Notes: generated by a model from the letters alone, not told the origin. DNA of 64,000 bases from Thermasporomyces composti (GCF_003386795.1 NZ_QTUC01000001.1:3844001-3908000); one strand, 5' to 3'; positions 36,790-45,731 are shown, counted from the first letter of the stretch. Program-made: numbers and translations.

Positions 36790-38043
36790 ATGACGACGCC
36801 GGACCCGAGCGAGACGGCCGGGACACCCGAAGGCCACGAGGTGGACCTGCCACACCGGCCGGCGGACCGACCGGACACGGGTTCTCCGGGCAGTGCCGAG
36901 CACGCCGGTGGGCCCGACGCCGCGCAAGCCGGCGGCCGTGGCGTGGGCGACAGACTCGACGGGCACCGTGCTGCGACACCGCCGTCCCGTGGCGCCTGGA
37001 CGGGTGCGGAGACGACACGGGCTCCCGCTCCAGGCTCGGGGGTCGCAGAAGAGGGCCGGCTCATCGGTGAGGCGCTCGCGGAAGTCAAGCGCGTCATCGT
37101 CGGCCAGGAGCACATGGTCGAGCGGCTCATGGTCGCGCTCCTCGCACGAGGCCACTGCCTCCTCGAGGGCGTGCCGGGGGTCGCCAAGACTCTCGCCGTC
37201 CGGACCTTCGCCCAGGTCGTCGGTGGCGACTTCGCTCGCCTGCAGTTCACGCCTGACCTGGTGCCGTCCGACATCGTGGGGACGAGGATCTACCGTCCGA
37301 GCAAGGAGTCCTTCGATGTCGAGCTGGGTCCCGTCTTCGTCAACTTCGTCCTCGCCGACGAAGTGAACCGTGCGCCGGCCAAGGTGCAGTCAGCGATGCT
37401 GGAGCTCATGGCCGAGCGCCAGGTCTCGGTAGGCGGGCGCACGTACCCCCTCCCGAAACCCTTCATCGTCATCGCCACCCAGAACCCCTTGGAGTCGGAG
37501 GGCGTCTACCCGCTGCCGGAAGCCCAGCGGGACCGGTTCCTCATCAAGGTCGACGTGCGGCTGCCCGACGCCGAGGAGGAGTTCCAGATCCTCGAGCGCA
37601 TGAGCGTCGACCCGCCGGCGCCGCGACAGGTCCTCGACCCGGAGGGGATCCTGCGGCTGCAGGAAGCCGCCGATCGGGTCTTCGTCCACCGCCTGGTGGC
37701 CGACTACATCGTCCGTCTCGTCCTCGCCACGCGGCGGCCCGCCGAGTACCACGTTCCCGAGCTGGCGCCCGTCATCGAGGTCGGCGCCAGCCCTCGCGCG
37801 ACCCTTGGCCTGGTCGCGTCCGCACGGGCGCTCGCCCTCATGCGTGGCCGCGACTACGTGCTCCCGGAGGATGTCCGGGACGTCGCGCTCGACGTCATCC
37901 CACACCGGCTGGTGTTGAGCTTCGACGCGTTGGCCGACGGGGTCCAGGCGACCTCCGTGGTCGAGCGGATCCTCGCCGTCGTCCCGCCGCCCCGGCCCGT
38001 GTGGCGCCAGCAGCCCGGCGAGGTTGGTCCGGAGTTCCGATGA
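36790..38043 (+). CDS. MoxR-family AAA+ ATPase
   Basis: A 417-residue AAA+ ATPase used as a chaperone or metal-insertase with VWA-domain proteins. The start is ATG 36790 (GGAGAGGAA 7 nt upstream). Residues 1-85 are an acidic, disordered extension. The core has Walker A GVPGVAKT at 127-134, Walker B FVLADEVNRAP, sensor motif ATQNPLESEGVYPLPEAQRDRF, and a C-terminal lid with DYVLPEDVRDVALDVIPHRL. It overlaps the DUF58 gene by 4 nt (ATGA), and that gene overlaps the VWA gene in the same way, giving the classical MoxR-DUF58-VWA operon. The substrate is unknown; family roles include protein complex assembly and envelope stress. Confidence 0.93.
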   Translation: MTTPDPSETAGTPEGHEVDLPHRPADRPDTGSPGSAEHAGGPDAAQAGGRGVGDRLDGHRAATPPSRGAWTGAETTRAPAPGSGVAEEGRLIGEALAEVKRVIVGQEHMVERLMVALLARGHCLLEGVPGVAKTLAVRTFAQVVGGDFARLQFTPDLVPSDIVGTRIYRPSKESFDVELGPVFVNFVLADEVNRAPAKVQSAMLELMAERQVSVGGRTYPLPKPFIVIATQNPLESEGVYPLPEAQRDRFLIKVDVRLPDAEEEFQILERMSVDPPAPRQVLDPEGILRLQEAADRVFVHRLVADYIVRLVLATRRPAEYHVPELAPVIEVGASPRATLGLVASARALALMRGRDYVLPEDVRDVALDVIPHRLVLSFDALADGVQATSVVERILAVVPPPRPVWRQQPGEVGPEFR

Positions 38044-39032
38044 GTCGAGACCTGCCCTCGGGCGAGCGCGTCCAGGTCGACCTGAGGCGCCTGGCGCCGG
38101 AGCGCGCGCTGCGCCGGCTTGAGCTGACGATCGTGCGCAGGCTGGAGGGGTTCCTGCACGGTGACCACCTCGGCTTGCTCCCGGGTCCGGGCAGCGAGCT
38201 TGCCGAGGCTCGGGTCTATCGGCCGGGCGAGGACGACGTCCGTCGGATGGACTGGTCGGTCACCGCTCGGACCACCACGCCTCACGTGCGGGACGTCATC
38301 GCTGACCGGGAACTGGAGACGTGGGCGCTGGTGGACATGTCGGCGTCGATGGACTTCGGGACGGCGGCGATGGAGAAGCGCGAGCTCGCCGTCGCCGCTG
38401 TGGGAACGGTGGGCTTTCTCACCCAGCGGTTGGGCGACCGCTTCGGTGGCGTCGTCGTGCGCGGCGGTCGGGTGCGTCGGTGGCCAGCCCAGTCGGGACG
38501 CCTGGCCTTGTACGGGCTTCTCCGGTCGTTGCTCACCGCCTCGGCGAGCGCGGACGGGCACCCCGACGACTTCTCCGGCACGCTCGACCAGATGTCGCGG
38601 GTCTACCAACGGCGTGGCCTCCGCGTCGTCGTCTCCGACTTCCTCGACGGCGCGGGTGACGACCCGGCCGCCCCGCTGCCGTGGGAGCGGGCGATGAAGC
38701 GACTGTCGGCTCGGCACCAGGTGCTCGCTGTCGAGATCGTCGACCCGCGCGAGCTGGAGTTGCCGGCCGTGGGCGTCGTCTGGCTGACAGATCCGGAGAC
38801 GGGAGCGCTGAGCGAGGTCGACACCAACGACGCCGGGCTGCGGATGCGGTACGCCGCGGCGGCTGCCGCGCACCGGGAGCGGGTCCGCACCGCGTTACGT
38901 CGCTGTGGCGCCGCCCATCTCGTGCTGCGGACCGACCGTGACTGGGTGGCCGACACCGCCCGCTTCGTGTTGGGGCATCGCCGGGTCGCGCAGCGTCTGC
39001 ACGCTCCCCCCACGAGAGGAGTCGGCGGATGA
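38040..39032 (+). CDS. DUF58 domain protein
   Basis: A 330-residue protein of unknown biochemical role that is nearly always encoded between moxR and VWA genes. The ATG at 38040 overlaps the moxR stop (ATGA), so translation is coupled. The DUF58 core reads RRLEGFLHGDHLGLLPGPGSE, then EARVYRPGEDDVRRMDWSVTAR and RELETWALVDMSASMDFG; this last carries a DMSAS motif that may form an MIDAS-like metal site. The C-terminal part has the VWA-like fold segments RRGLRVVVSDFLDG and VLAVEIVDPRELELP. No membrane segment is seen. Confidence 0.9.
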   Translation: MSRDLPSGERVQVDLRRLAPERALRRLELTIVRRLEGFLHGDHLGLLPGPGSELAEARVYRPGEDDVRRMDWSVTARTTTPHVRDVIADRELETWALVDMSASMDFGTAAMEKRELAVAAVGTVGFLTQRLGDRFGGVVVRGGRVRRWPAQSGRLALYGLLRSLLTASASADGHPDDFSGTLDQMSRVYQRRGLRVVVSDFLDGAGDDPAAPLPWERAMKRLSARHQVLAVEIVDPRELELPAVGVVWLTDPETGALSEVDTNDAGLRMRYAAAAAAHRERVRTALRRCGAAHLVLRTDRDWVADTARFVLGHRRVAQRLHAPPTRGVGG

Positions 39033-39982
39033 CGTTCCTCGCCCCGGGACGCCTGTGGCTGTTGCTGCTCGTGCCGCTGCTCGTGGGTCTGTACCTGCTG
39101 CTGCAGTGGCGGCGGCGGACCTACACGATGCGGTTCACCACCATGGCGCTGCTCTCGAGCGTCGCGCCGCGCCGACCCGGATGGCGACGGCACGTCGCCG
39201 CCGCGCTCATGATCCTCACGGTGGCGCTCCTGGTGGTGGCGTTCGCGCGACCGCAGACCGAGGTTCGCGTTCCCCGGGAGCGCGCCACGATCGTCGTCAC
39301 CATCGACGTGTCGATCTCCATGCGCGCCGACGACGTCCCGCCGAGCCGGCTGAGAGCAGCGCAGGACGCGGCGAAATCCTTCGTGGAGGGCCTGCCCGAG
39401 AAGTTCAATGTCGCGCTGGTGTCGTTCGCCGGCACGGCGAACATCCTCGTGCCCCCGACCACGGACCGCTCGGCGGTTCTCCGAGCCATCGACGGGCTGG
39501 AGCTGGCCGAGTCGACGGCGACCGGGGAGGCGATCTTCACCTCGTTGGACGCCTTGAAACAGGTGCCGGCCGATCCGGAGAACCCCGACGAGCCCATCCC
39601 CGCTCGGGTGGTCTTGCTCTCCGACGGCACCCGGAACATAGGCCGGAGCGTCGAGGAGGGCATCCGCGCGGCCCGCGACGCCGGTGTCCCGGTCTACACG
39701 ATCGCCTTCGGAACGCCGTTCGGCGTGGTGGAGATCGAAGGCCAGCAGACGCCGGTCCCCGTCGACGAGGAGACGATGCGACAGATCGCTGAGGGCACGG
39801 GCGGCCAGACGTACACGGCGACGTCGGGGGAGGAGCTGGAACAGGTGTACGCGGACATCGGCTCCTCCGTTGGCTACACGACCGAGGAGCAGGAGGTCAC
39901 CGCCCGGTGGGTAGGGTTCGCCGTCCTGGCCGCGCTCGCGACCGCCGTCGCGTCGGTGTTCCTGCTCGGTCGGCTGCCCTAG
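39029..39982 (+). CDS. Membrane-anchored VWA domain protein (BatA-like)
   Basis: A 317-residue protein. It has a hydrophobic N-terminal pair of helices (LWLLLLVPLLVGLYLLLQW, and a second at ~55-72), the VWA domain facing outward with the MIDAS motif DVSIS (Asp93, Ser95, Ser97), and a C-terminal helix (WVGFAVLAALATAVASVFLL). Asp and Thr ligands occur later (TTDRSAV, LLSDGTRN). Translation is coupled to DUF58 by an ATGA overlap at 39029-39032. MoxR presumably acts on or through the MIDAS face. Last gene of the three-gene operon. Confidence 0.9.
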   Translation: MTFLAPGRLWLLLLVPLLVGLYLLLQWRRRTYTMRFTTMALLSSVAPRRPGWRRHVAAALMILTVALLVVAFARPQTEVRVPRERATIVVTIDVSISMRADDVPPSRLRAAQDAAKSFVEGLPEKFNVALVSFAGTANILVPPTTDRSAVLRAIDGLELAESTATGEAIFTSLDALKQVPADPENPDEPIPARVVLLSDGTRNIGRSVEEGIRAARDAGVPVYTIAFGTPFGVVEIEGQQTPVPVDEETMRQIAEGTGGQTYTATSGEELEQVYADIGSSVGYTTEEQEVTARWVGFAVLAALATAVASVFLLGRLP

Positions 39983-40038
39983 GCGCACCCACGCACTGGG
40001 CGTACCCAGTTGGAAGAGCGGAGTCGGGAGAGGGGACC

Positions 40039-40800
40039 GTGCCGATCCACGTGGGCACGTGCGGATGGAACTACCGGCACTGGCGTGGCGTGTTCTATCC
40101 CCCCGAGGTTCCGCAGCGCTCCTGGCTCGCCTACTACGCCGAGCGGTTCGCCACCGTCGAGCTCGACAACAGCTTCTACCGACTGCCTGCGTACGAGACG
40201 TTTGCCCGATGGCGCGACCAGGTGCCCGAGGACTTCGTGGTGGCGCTCAAGGCGAGCCGCTACCTCACGCACATCAAGCGACTGCGCGATCCGCGAGAAC
40301 CCGTGGAGCGGCTGGTCCGGCACGCGCGAGGGCTCGGCGACCGGTTGGGGCCGATCCTTCTCCAGCTGCCTCCCACGTTGCGGGCTGATGCCGGTCTGCT
40401 CGCCGAGTGTCTCGACGCGTTTCCCGCGGACGTTCGGGTGAGCGTGGAGCCGCGACACCCATCATGGTGGACGTCCCAGGTCCGGCGAGTGCTCGAGGAT
40501 CGCCAGGCGGCGTTGGCCTGGACCGACCGGCTCGGCCGACCGCTGACGCCGTTGTGGCGGACGGCGGGCTGGGGCTACCTCCGCTGTCATGAGGGACGCG
40601 CGGTCCCGTGGCCTCGGTACGGCCAGGCGGCGTTGCGTGCCTGGATACGCCGGATCGCCGAGGCCTTCGAGGACGCTGCCGAGGTCTTCGTCTACTTCAA
40701 CAACGATCCAGGTGGCGCGGCTGTCCTCGACGCGGTGGCGTTCGCGCGGGCGGCGAACCGTGCCGGACGCTCGGTGTCCCGGACCTTCGTTGAGCGGTAA
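40039..40800 (+). CDS. DUF72 domain protein
   Basis: A 253-residue protein with a TIM-barrel-like DUF72 fold. The start is GTG 40039, supported by GGGAGAGGGGA upstream; an upstream frame exists but has no family sequence. Hallmarks are HVGTCGWNYRHWRGVFYP at the N-terminus, VELDNSFYRLPAYETFARW, FVVALKASRYLTHIKRLRD and a C-terminal VFVYFNNDPGGAAVLDA. Family members are widespread but of unsettled function. It stands alone 56 nt after the VWA gene and may be co-transcribed with that operon. Confidence 0.9.
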   Translation: MPIHVGTCGWNYRHWRGVFYPPEVPQRSWLAYYAERFATVELDNSFYRLPAYETFARWRDQVPEDFVVALKASRYLTHIKRLRDPREPVERLVRHARGLGDRLGPILLQLPPTLRADAGLLAECLDAFPADVRVSVEPRHPSWWTSQVRRVLEDRQAALAWTDRLGRPLTPLWRTAGWGYLRCHEGRAVPWPRYGQAALRAWIRRIAEAFEDAAEVFVYFNNDPGGAAVLDAVAFARAANRAGRSVSRTFVER

Positions 40801-40866
40801 GCCGAGCCGACGCCGCGAGCGTGGCGGTGATGGCGCCGCGAGGGACATCGGAAGATCTCGGACTTT

Positions 40867-40879
40867 TCAGGAAGTTCTT
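40867..40879. repeat. 13-bp motif TCAGGAAGTTCTT (upstream copy)
   Basis: Matches TCAGAAAGTTCTT at 41578-41590 at 12 of 13 positions. The two copies flank the DUF3145 gene, one before its probable promoter and one after its stop. It may be a regulator site or a chance repeat. Confidence 0.35.
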
Positions 40880-40985
40880 TGGGCGTGTCGCTGGGGAATC
40901 AGGCAGAATGACCGCGGCACCGCATCATCTCGGCTGGGACGAGGACGCTGGGGAAGGCGCTCCCTCGGCCAGAGAGGTGGTTCCG

Positions 40986-41483
40986 GTGACGACAACTCGA
41001 GGTGTGCTGTACATCCACTCAGCGCCGTCGGCGGTCTGCGCTCATGTCGAGTGGGCCGTCGCCGGCGTTGTTGGCATGCGCGTGAACCTGGACTGGATTG
41101 CTCAGCCGGCATGCGTCGGCACCTACCGCGCCGAGCTTTCCTGGCAGGGAGAGCCGGGCACGGCCGCCACTCTCGCCTCCGCGTTACGCGGGTGGCAGCA
41201 GGTTCGCTACGAGGTGACCGAGGAGCCGAGCCCGGGGTGTGAGGGCGCCCGCTACTCCTACACTCCGAGCCTCGGGCTGTTCCACGCGGTCACAGGTCCG
41301 CACGGCGACATCCTGATTCCCGAGGATCGGCTGAAGGCTGCGATGGTGCGAGCCTCGCTCGGCGAGGTGTCCTTGGAGGAGGAGCTCGAGCGTCTCCTTG
41401 GCAAGCCGTGGGACGACGAACTCGAACCGTTCCGATACGCCGGCGAGGGCGCCGCTGTGCGGTGGCTGCACCAGGTGGTCTGA
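40986..41483 (+). CDS. DUF3145 domain protein
   Basis: A 165-residue actinobacterial protein of unknown function. The start is GTG 40986, after GAGAGG 8 nt upstream; a longer frame exists without family sequence. The N-terminus TTTRGVLYIHSAPSAVCAHV, followed by EWAVAGVVG, is the family signature. In Streptomyces a DUF3145 gene lies next to the fabD-fabH-acpP-fabF cluster; here the fatty-acid cluster is about 10 kb away, with glycolate and other genes between. The C-terminal half is acidic and helical (LKAAMVRASLGEVSLEEELE). Confidence 0.88.
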   Translation: MTTTRGVLYIHSAPSAVCAHVEWAVAGVVGMRVNLDWIAQPACVGTYRAELSWQGEPGTAATLASALRGWQQVRYEVTEEPSPGCEGARYSYTPSLGLFHAVTGPHGDILIPEDRLKAAMVRASLGEVSLEEELERLLGKPWDDELEPFRYAGEGAAVRWLHQVV

Positions 41484-41639
41484 GAGTGACGGCGATGCTC
41501 CAGACGGCGCTCGACGGCAGTACTTCGAGTCGCGGTCGTCCTGCCGCCGGCAGCCAGCGGACAGTGGCGTCATCCATTCAGAAAGTTCTTAGCCCGCTTG
41601 GTCTTGACCGACGCGTTGTGCATATGGGTAATCTCGCGG

Positions 41640-41788
41640 TGACATAAAGCTTCGAGTCACAGGCTTGCACGAAACAGCGGGGCAGTGACGTGGCCGCGCG
41701 GTGCCGACAGGGCCGAACCTCGGCAGCCGGGAACGCGGCCGCACCACGTGGGGCGTGGCCTTGGGGAACAAGGCCACGCCCTTCTTCG
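41640..41788 (+). ncRNA. Candidate small RNA of about 150 nt
   Basis: TTGACC (41604-41609) and TAATCT (41629-41634), 19 nt apart, resemble -35 and -10 elements in a locally AT-rich patch. A perfect 12-bp terminator hairpin with a T-rich tail ends the interval. No frame is convincing. The alternative is that the hairpin simply terminates DUF3145 and glcF transcripts. Confidence 0.25.
41751..41788 (+). terminator. Rho-independent-type terminator between convergent genes
   Basis: GGGCGTGGCCTT pairs perfectly with AAGGCCACGCCC around a 7-nt loop, followed by TTCTTC on the plus strand. It serves DUF3145 or a small RNA on the plus strand and probably also the minus-strand glcF, whose stop is 5 nt further on. 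Confidence 0.7.
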
Positions 41789-41792
41789 TGCC

Positions 41793-43121
41793 TCACGTTC
41801 CACCAGGGAGCCCGCGCCCGCGGATCGACGCGTCGACCAGCTCGACCGGATGCAGGAGCGGGAGGTTGGCGTGCTCCCCGAGGTGCCGGCGGATCTGGAG
41901 CAGACAGCCGGGGTTGGCTGTCACGACGGCGTCCGGCGCCAGCGAACGGATGTTGTCGACCTTGCGGCGTCCCAGCGCTTCGGCGGCCTCGGGTTCCAGC
42001 AGGTTGAAGACTCCCGCCGAACCACAGCACACCTCCGTCTCGGGGACGTCGACCACCTCCAGGCCGGGGATTCCGCGCAGAACCGCGCGAGGCTCGGCTC
42101 GCACCCTCTGGGCGTGGCCCAGGTGACAGGCGTCGTGGTAGGCGACCCGAGCCCGCACCGGATGGCGTGGGGCGCGTGGCGCCAGCTCCGCCAGAACCTC
42201 GGTGACGTCACGCACCTTGGCGGCGAAGGTCGCGGCGCGGTCCGCCCACGCGGGGTCGTCGGCCAGCAGGCGGCCGTACTCCTTCATCGCTGACCCGCAC
42301 CCGGCGACATTGACCACGATCGTGTCGACGTCGAAAGCTTCGAACGTCGTGATGGTGTGGCGGGCCCGTTCGACGGCTTCGCGCCGCCGACCCACGTGCG
42401 TGCTGAGCGCGCCACAGCATCCCTGGCCGCGTGGGATCAGCACCTCGCACCCCTCCGCCGCGAGGGTGCGGACCGTGGCGGCGTTCACCTCGGAGAAGAA
42501 GACTCGCTGCACGCAGCCGGTCAGCAGAGCGACCGTGCGCCTCCGTTCCCCGACAGCGGCGACGCGGGTGGGAGGTCGGGTCAGCAGGTCGCGCAGTCGC
42601 GTCGGCGGAACCAAGGACTCCAGCGCACGCAACCGAGCCGGCAACCGGCCGCGCAGCCCGCTCGCACGCACCAGCCTCGCCAGGCCTGAGCGTTGGTAGA
42701 CCCACCCCCCGAGCGCGGCGAGTCGAAGCCGGCCGGGGTAGGGGAAGAGCTCGAAGATGGCTCGCCGGAACGCCCGATCACGCCACGGTCGGGTGTGGTG
42801 ACGTTCGATCTGGAACCGCATGGACTCCAGCAGCTCGTCGTATCGCACGCCTGAGGGACAGGCGGTGACACAGGCCATGCAGCCCAAGCAGGTGTCGAAG
42901 TGGCGGACGAGCGTCTGATCGAAGTCGGCCGCGCCGTGACCTACGAGGTCCATGAGGTAGATGCGTCCGCGTGGGGAGTCCATCTCCTCGCCCCACAGCA
43001 CGTACGTCGGGCAGGTCGGCAAACAGAAGCCGCAGTGCACGCAGTCGTCGATCAGTTCCGGCGCCGGCGGCTGGTGCTCGTCGAAGTTCCCCCACGCGGT
43101 GGAGCGGTTGTTCACAACCAT
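41793..43121 (-). CDS. glcF: Glycolate oxidase iron-sulfur subunit (GlcF)
   Basis: A 442-residue electron-transfer subunit. Two [4Fe-4S] clusters are indicated by CVHCGFCLPTCPTY near residues 27-40 and CLGCMACVTACPSG near 78-91. The C-terminal half has two CCG (cysteine-rich) domains (GQGCCGALSTH, CCGSAGVFNLLEPE). It passes electrons from GlcD/GlcE toward the quinone pool. ATG 43121 lies inside the end of glcE (10-nt overlap), so translation is coupled. It is the last gene of glcDEF. Lactate dehydrogenase subunits look similar; the company of GlcD and GlcE favours glycolate oxidase. Confidence 0.9.
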   Translation of the reverse strand: MVVNNRSTAWGNFDEHQPPAPELIDDCVHCGFCLPTCPTYVLWGEEMDSPRGRIYLMDLVGHGAADFDQTLVRHFDTCLGCMACVTACPSGVRYDELLESMRFQIERHHTRPWRDRAFRRAIFELFPYPGRLRLAALGGWVYQRSGLARLVRASGLRGRLPARLRALESLVPPTRLRDLLTRPPTRVAAVGERRRTVALLTGCVQRVFFSEVNAATVRTLAAEGCEVLIPRGQGCCGALSTHVGRRREAVERARHTITTFEAFDVDTIVVNVAGCGSAMKEYGRLLADDPAWADRAATFAAKVRDVTEVLAELAPRAPRHPVRARVAYHDACHLGHAQRVRAEPRAVLRGIPGLEVVDVPETEVCCGSAGVFNLLEPEAAEALGRRKVDNIRSLAPDAVVTANPGCLLQIRRHLGEHANLPLLHPVELVDASIRGRGLPGGT

Positions 43122-44296
43122 GGCGCGAACCGTCCCGGTGCGAGGCGTCCGTCGGGGTCGAGCTGCTGTTTGAGCGCCCGCAGCAGGGTGGCGCTCGTCG
43201 GCGCCGGTCCCCAGCTGGGCACGAGCTCATCGAGCGCGTGAGGACGTCGGTGGAGCGTCACGCTGCCACCCGACTCGAGGACACGCCTCCGCCAGGCGCG
43301 CACGACGTGCGCGTGCCCGTCCAGCGAGCCACCGCGAAGTCGCACGGTGTGGACACCGACGCCGAGGCTGGAGGTGAGGCTGGCCTCGACGCCGTGCTCG
43401 GCGGCGAGGGAGTCCAGCGCCGCCGCCAGCTGGGGGAGAGCGTCGGGTCGGGTGCCTGCCCGGAGAACGGTGTCCCCCTCGACGCCGCGGACCACCTCGG
43501 CGACCTGAGCCCACGTGGCGGCCTCCCGTGGGCCGTCGACGATGTCGTGGTCGACGCCCAGCGACGTGGCGGCCTTGTGGAGGCGGGTCTCCACGCCGGT
43601 CGGCGTCCCCTCGAAGCGCGCCAGCAGGGTGCCGTCGCACCAGTCCACCGCGGCCGGCTCCCACGGTGACGCGAGCAGTGTGGTGGCGTGGGTGAACGCG
43701 GTGGGAACGTCGCACGGCACGACGAGCGTGCCCGTCGCCTTCGGCCGCGGGTGGAGCCGCAGGACGACCTCCGCGACGAGGCCGAAGGCCCCGAGCGAGC
43801 CGGCGAAGAGCTTGGCCAGGTCGTAGCCGGCCACGTTCTTGATGACGTGACCGCCGGAACGGGCGACGGTGCCGTCGGCGAGGACGACGGTGACCCCGAT
43901 GACCAGGTCGCGGAGTGTCCCGTAGGTCAGGCGGAGTGGACCGCCATCAGCGGTCGCGAGCAGGCCGCCAACGGTGGCGCCCTCGGCCACCCGGGCTGCG
44001 TCGAGCGCGACCCGCTGCTCTCGCAACGTGGCGTGCAGGTCCGTGAGCGGTATCCCAGCGCCGACGGCCACCGTCATGTCGGCGGGGTTGTAGGCGAGGA
44101 CGCGGTCCAGCCCGGTGGTGTCGACCACGAGGTCGACGTCGTGGACGGGCGCTCCCCACGACTGCGCCGTCCCCGTGCCCCGGATCAGCACCCGCTGGCC
44201 GGCGCGGGCGGCCGCCACGAACACGTCGCGCGCCTCGCGCAGGTCGCGTGGGCGCGCGACCTGCGGGCTGGCGAGGTCAGAGCCGCTGGATGACAC
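43112..44296 (-). CDS. glcE: Glycolate oxidase FAD-binding subunit GlcE
   Basis: A 394-residue flavoprotein subunit of the FAD_binding_4 type. The N-terminus carries VLIRGTGTAQSWGAPVHDVD, then AEGATVGGLLATADGGPLRLTYG, the FAD-pyrophosphate loop, and GHVIKNVAGYDLAKLFAGSLG, which is diagnostic for GlcE. The C-terminus ends DPDGRLAPGRF, as in this family. The GTG start at 44296 overlaps the end of glcD by 20 nt. It works with GlcD and GlcF to oxidise glycolate to glyoxylate. Confidence 0.92.
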   Translation of the reverse strand: MSSSGSDLASPQVARPRDLREARDVFVAAARAGQRVLIRGTGTAQSWGAPVHDVDLVVDTTGLDRVLAYNPADMTVAVGAGIPLTDLHATLREQRVALDAARVAEGATVGGLLATADGGPLRLTYGTLRDLVIGVTVVLADGTVARSGGHVIKNVAGYDLAKLFAGSLGAFGLVAEVVLRLHPRPKATGTLVVPCDVPTAFTHATTLLASPWEPAAVDWCDGTLLARFEGTPTGVETRLHKAATSLGVDHDIVDGPREAATWAQVAEVVRGVEGDTVLRAGTRPDALPQLAAALDSLAAEHGVEASLTSSLGVGVHTVRLRGGSLDGHAHVVRAWRRRVLESGGSVTLHRRPHALDELVPSWGPAPTSATLLRALKQQLDPDGRLAPGRFAPWL

Positions 44297-45731
44297 CGGC
44301 CGCCTCCAAGGGGTGTGGACGGTACGGGCCCAGGCGCTCGCCGCAGAGGCGCGGTGTCGGCAGGACCTTGCCCGGGTTGCAGAGCGAGTCGGGGTCGAAG
44401 GCGCGGCGTACCCGGTCCATGACCGCCAAGTCGTCTCGGCCGAACATCACCGGCATCGAGCAGGCCTTGTCGGTGCCGATTCCGTGTTCGCCGGACAGTG
44501 ATCCGCCCAGCTCGACGCACAGCTCCGCGATCGCCTTGGCCAGCCGCTCGGCTCGGTCGTGCTCGCCGCGGCTCTCGTCGTAGAGGACGAGCGGATGGAG
44601 GTTGCCGTCGCCGGCGTGGAAGACGTTGGCCACCCGCAGCCCGGCGTCGTGACTCATGACCGTGATGCGGCGCAGCGCCTCGGCGAGCCGGGTCCGGGGA
44701 ACCACGCCGTCTTGGACGAAGTAGTTCGGGCTGATCCGGCCCATCGCGGCGAAGGCGGCTTTGCGACCGGTCCAGATCCGCGCCCGCTCGGTCTCGTCGC
44801 CGGCGACCCGAATCTTCGTCGTTCCGTGGCGGTGGCACAGCTCGCGCACCGCGTCGAACGTGGCGTCGCATTCGTCGACCGGACCGTCCAGCTCCACGAT
44901 CAGCGCGGCCGCGGTGTCACGGGTGTAGCCGGCGGCGACCGCGGCCTCGGCCGCCTCGATGGCGAGCTGGTCCATGATCTCCAGGGCCGCGGGGACGATT
45001 CCGGCAGCGATGATCGCGGTCACGGTGTCACCGGCCGCTTCGATGGTGGGGAAGTCGGCGAGCAGGGTCCGCACCGACTCCGGCTTGCGGAGCAGCCGGA
45101 CTGTCACCGAGGTGACCAATCCCAAGGTGCCTTCCGACCCGACGAACACTCCCCGCAGGTCGGGTCCGGCCACCTCCGGGGACGGGCCGCCGAGCACGAC
45201 CTGGCTTCCGTCAGGCAGCACGACGTCGAGGGCGAGTACGTGGTGCGTGGTGAAGCCGTACTTCAGGCAGTGGGCACCGCCGGAGTTCTCCGCGACGTTG
45301 CCGCCGATGGTGCACACCTGCTGGCTCGACGGGTCGGGCGCGTAGTACAGGTCGTACGGCGCGGCCGCCCGGCTGATCGCCAGGTTCGTGACACCCGGCT
45401 CCACGACGGCCCGTCGGTTGACCGGGTCCACTGTCCGAATCGCCCGCATGCGCTGGAGGGAGATCACCACACCGTCGGCCACAGGCAAGGCACCACCGGA
45501 CAAACCCGTCCCGGCGCCCCGGGCGACGAACGGGACGCGAGCGCGATGGCAGGCGGAGACCGCGGCCGCGACCTCGGCCGCCGAACCCGGCAGCGCCACC
45601 AAGGCCGGCGTCACGCGGTAGCCGGCGAGCCCGTCGCACTCGTAGGTCCGCAGCTCGAGGGGATCGCTGATGACCCAGCGCGGCCCGACGATGCTCGCGA
45701 GCTCCTCGCGCAGGCGTTCGATGACGGTCAT
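44277..45731 (-). CDS. glcD: Glycolate oxidase subunit GlcD
   Basis: A 484-residue FAD-linked oxidase that oxidises glycolate (or D-lactate) to the keto acid. The start is ATG 45731 after GGGAGGG. The FAD domain shows FVARGAGTGLSGGALPV, GGNVAENSGGAHCLKYG and GVFVGSEGTLGLVTSVTV. The C-terminal catalytic domain has VFHAGDGNLHPL and SGEHGIGTDK, the metal/flavin His pairs typical of the family, then FDPDSLCNPGK. First gene of glcDEF. The malate synthase gene 1.8 kb upstream would consume the glyoxylate formed. Confidence 0.93.
   Translation of the reverse strand: MTVIERLREELASIVGPRWVISDPLELRTYECDGLAGYRVTPALVALPGSAAEVAAAVSACHRARVPFVARGAGTGLSGGALPVADGVVISLQRMRAIRTVDPVNRRAVVEPGVTNLAISRAAAPYDLYYAPDPSSQQVCTIGGNVAENSGGAHCLKYGFTTHHVLALDVVLPDGSQVVLGGPSPEVAGPDLRGVFVGSEGTLGLVTSVTVRLLRKPESVRTLLADFPTIEAAGDTVTAIIAAGIVPAALEIMDQLAIEAAEAAVAAGYTRDTAAALIVELDGPVDECDATFDAVRELCHRHGTTKIRVAGDETERARIWTGRKAAFAAMGRISPNYFVQDGVVPRTRLAEALRRITVMSHDAGLRVANVFHAGDGNLHPLVLYDESRGEHDRAERLAKAIAELCVELGGSLSGEHGIGTDKACSMPVMFGRDDLAVMDRVRRAFDPDSLCNPGKVLPTPRLCGERLGPYRPHPLEAAGVIQRL

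Larger units (their letters stand above)
41484..41792. other. Intergenic region between convergent DUF3145 and glcF
   Basis: About 310 nt without a gene. It contains an unusually AT-rich patch (41575-41680) with a promoter-like TTGACC/TAATCT pair and, at the end, a strong terminator hairpin. Together they could define a small RNA (separate entry). Confidence 0.6.
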
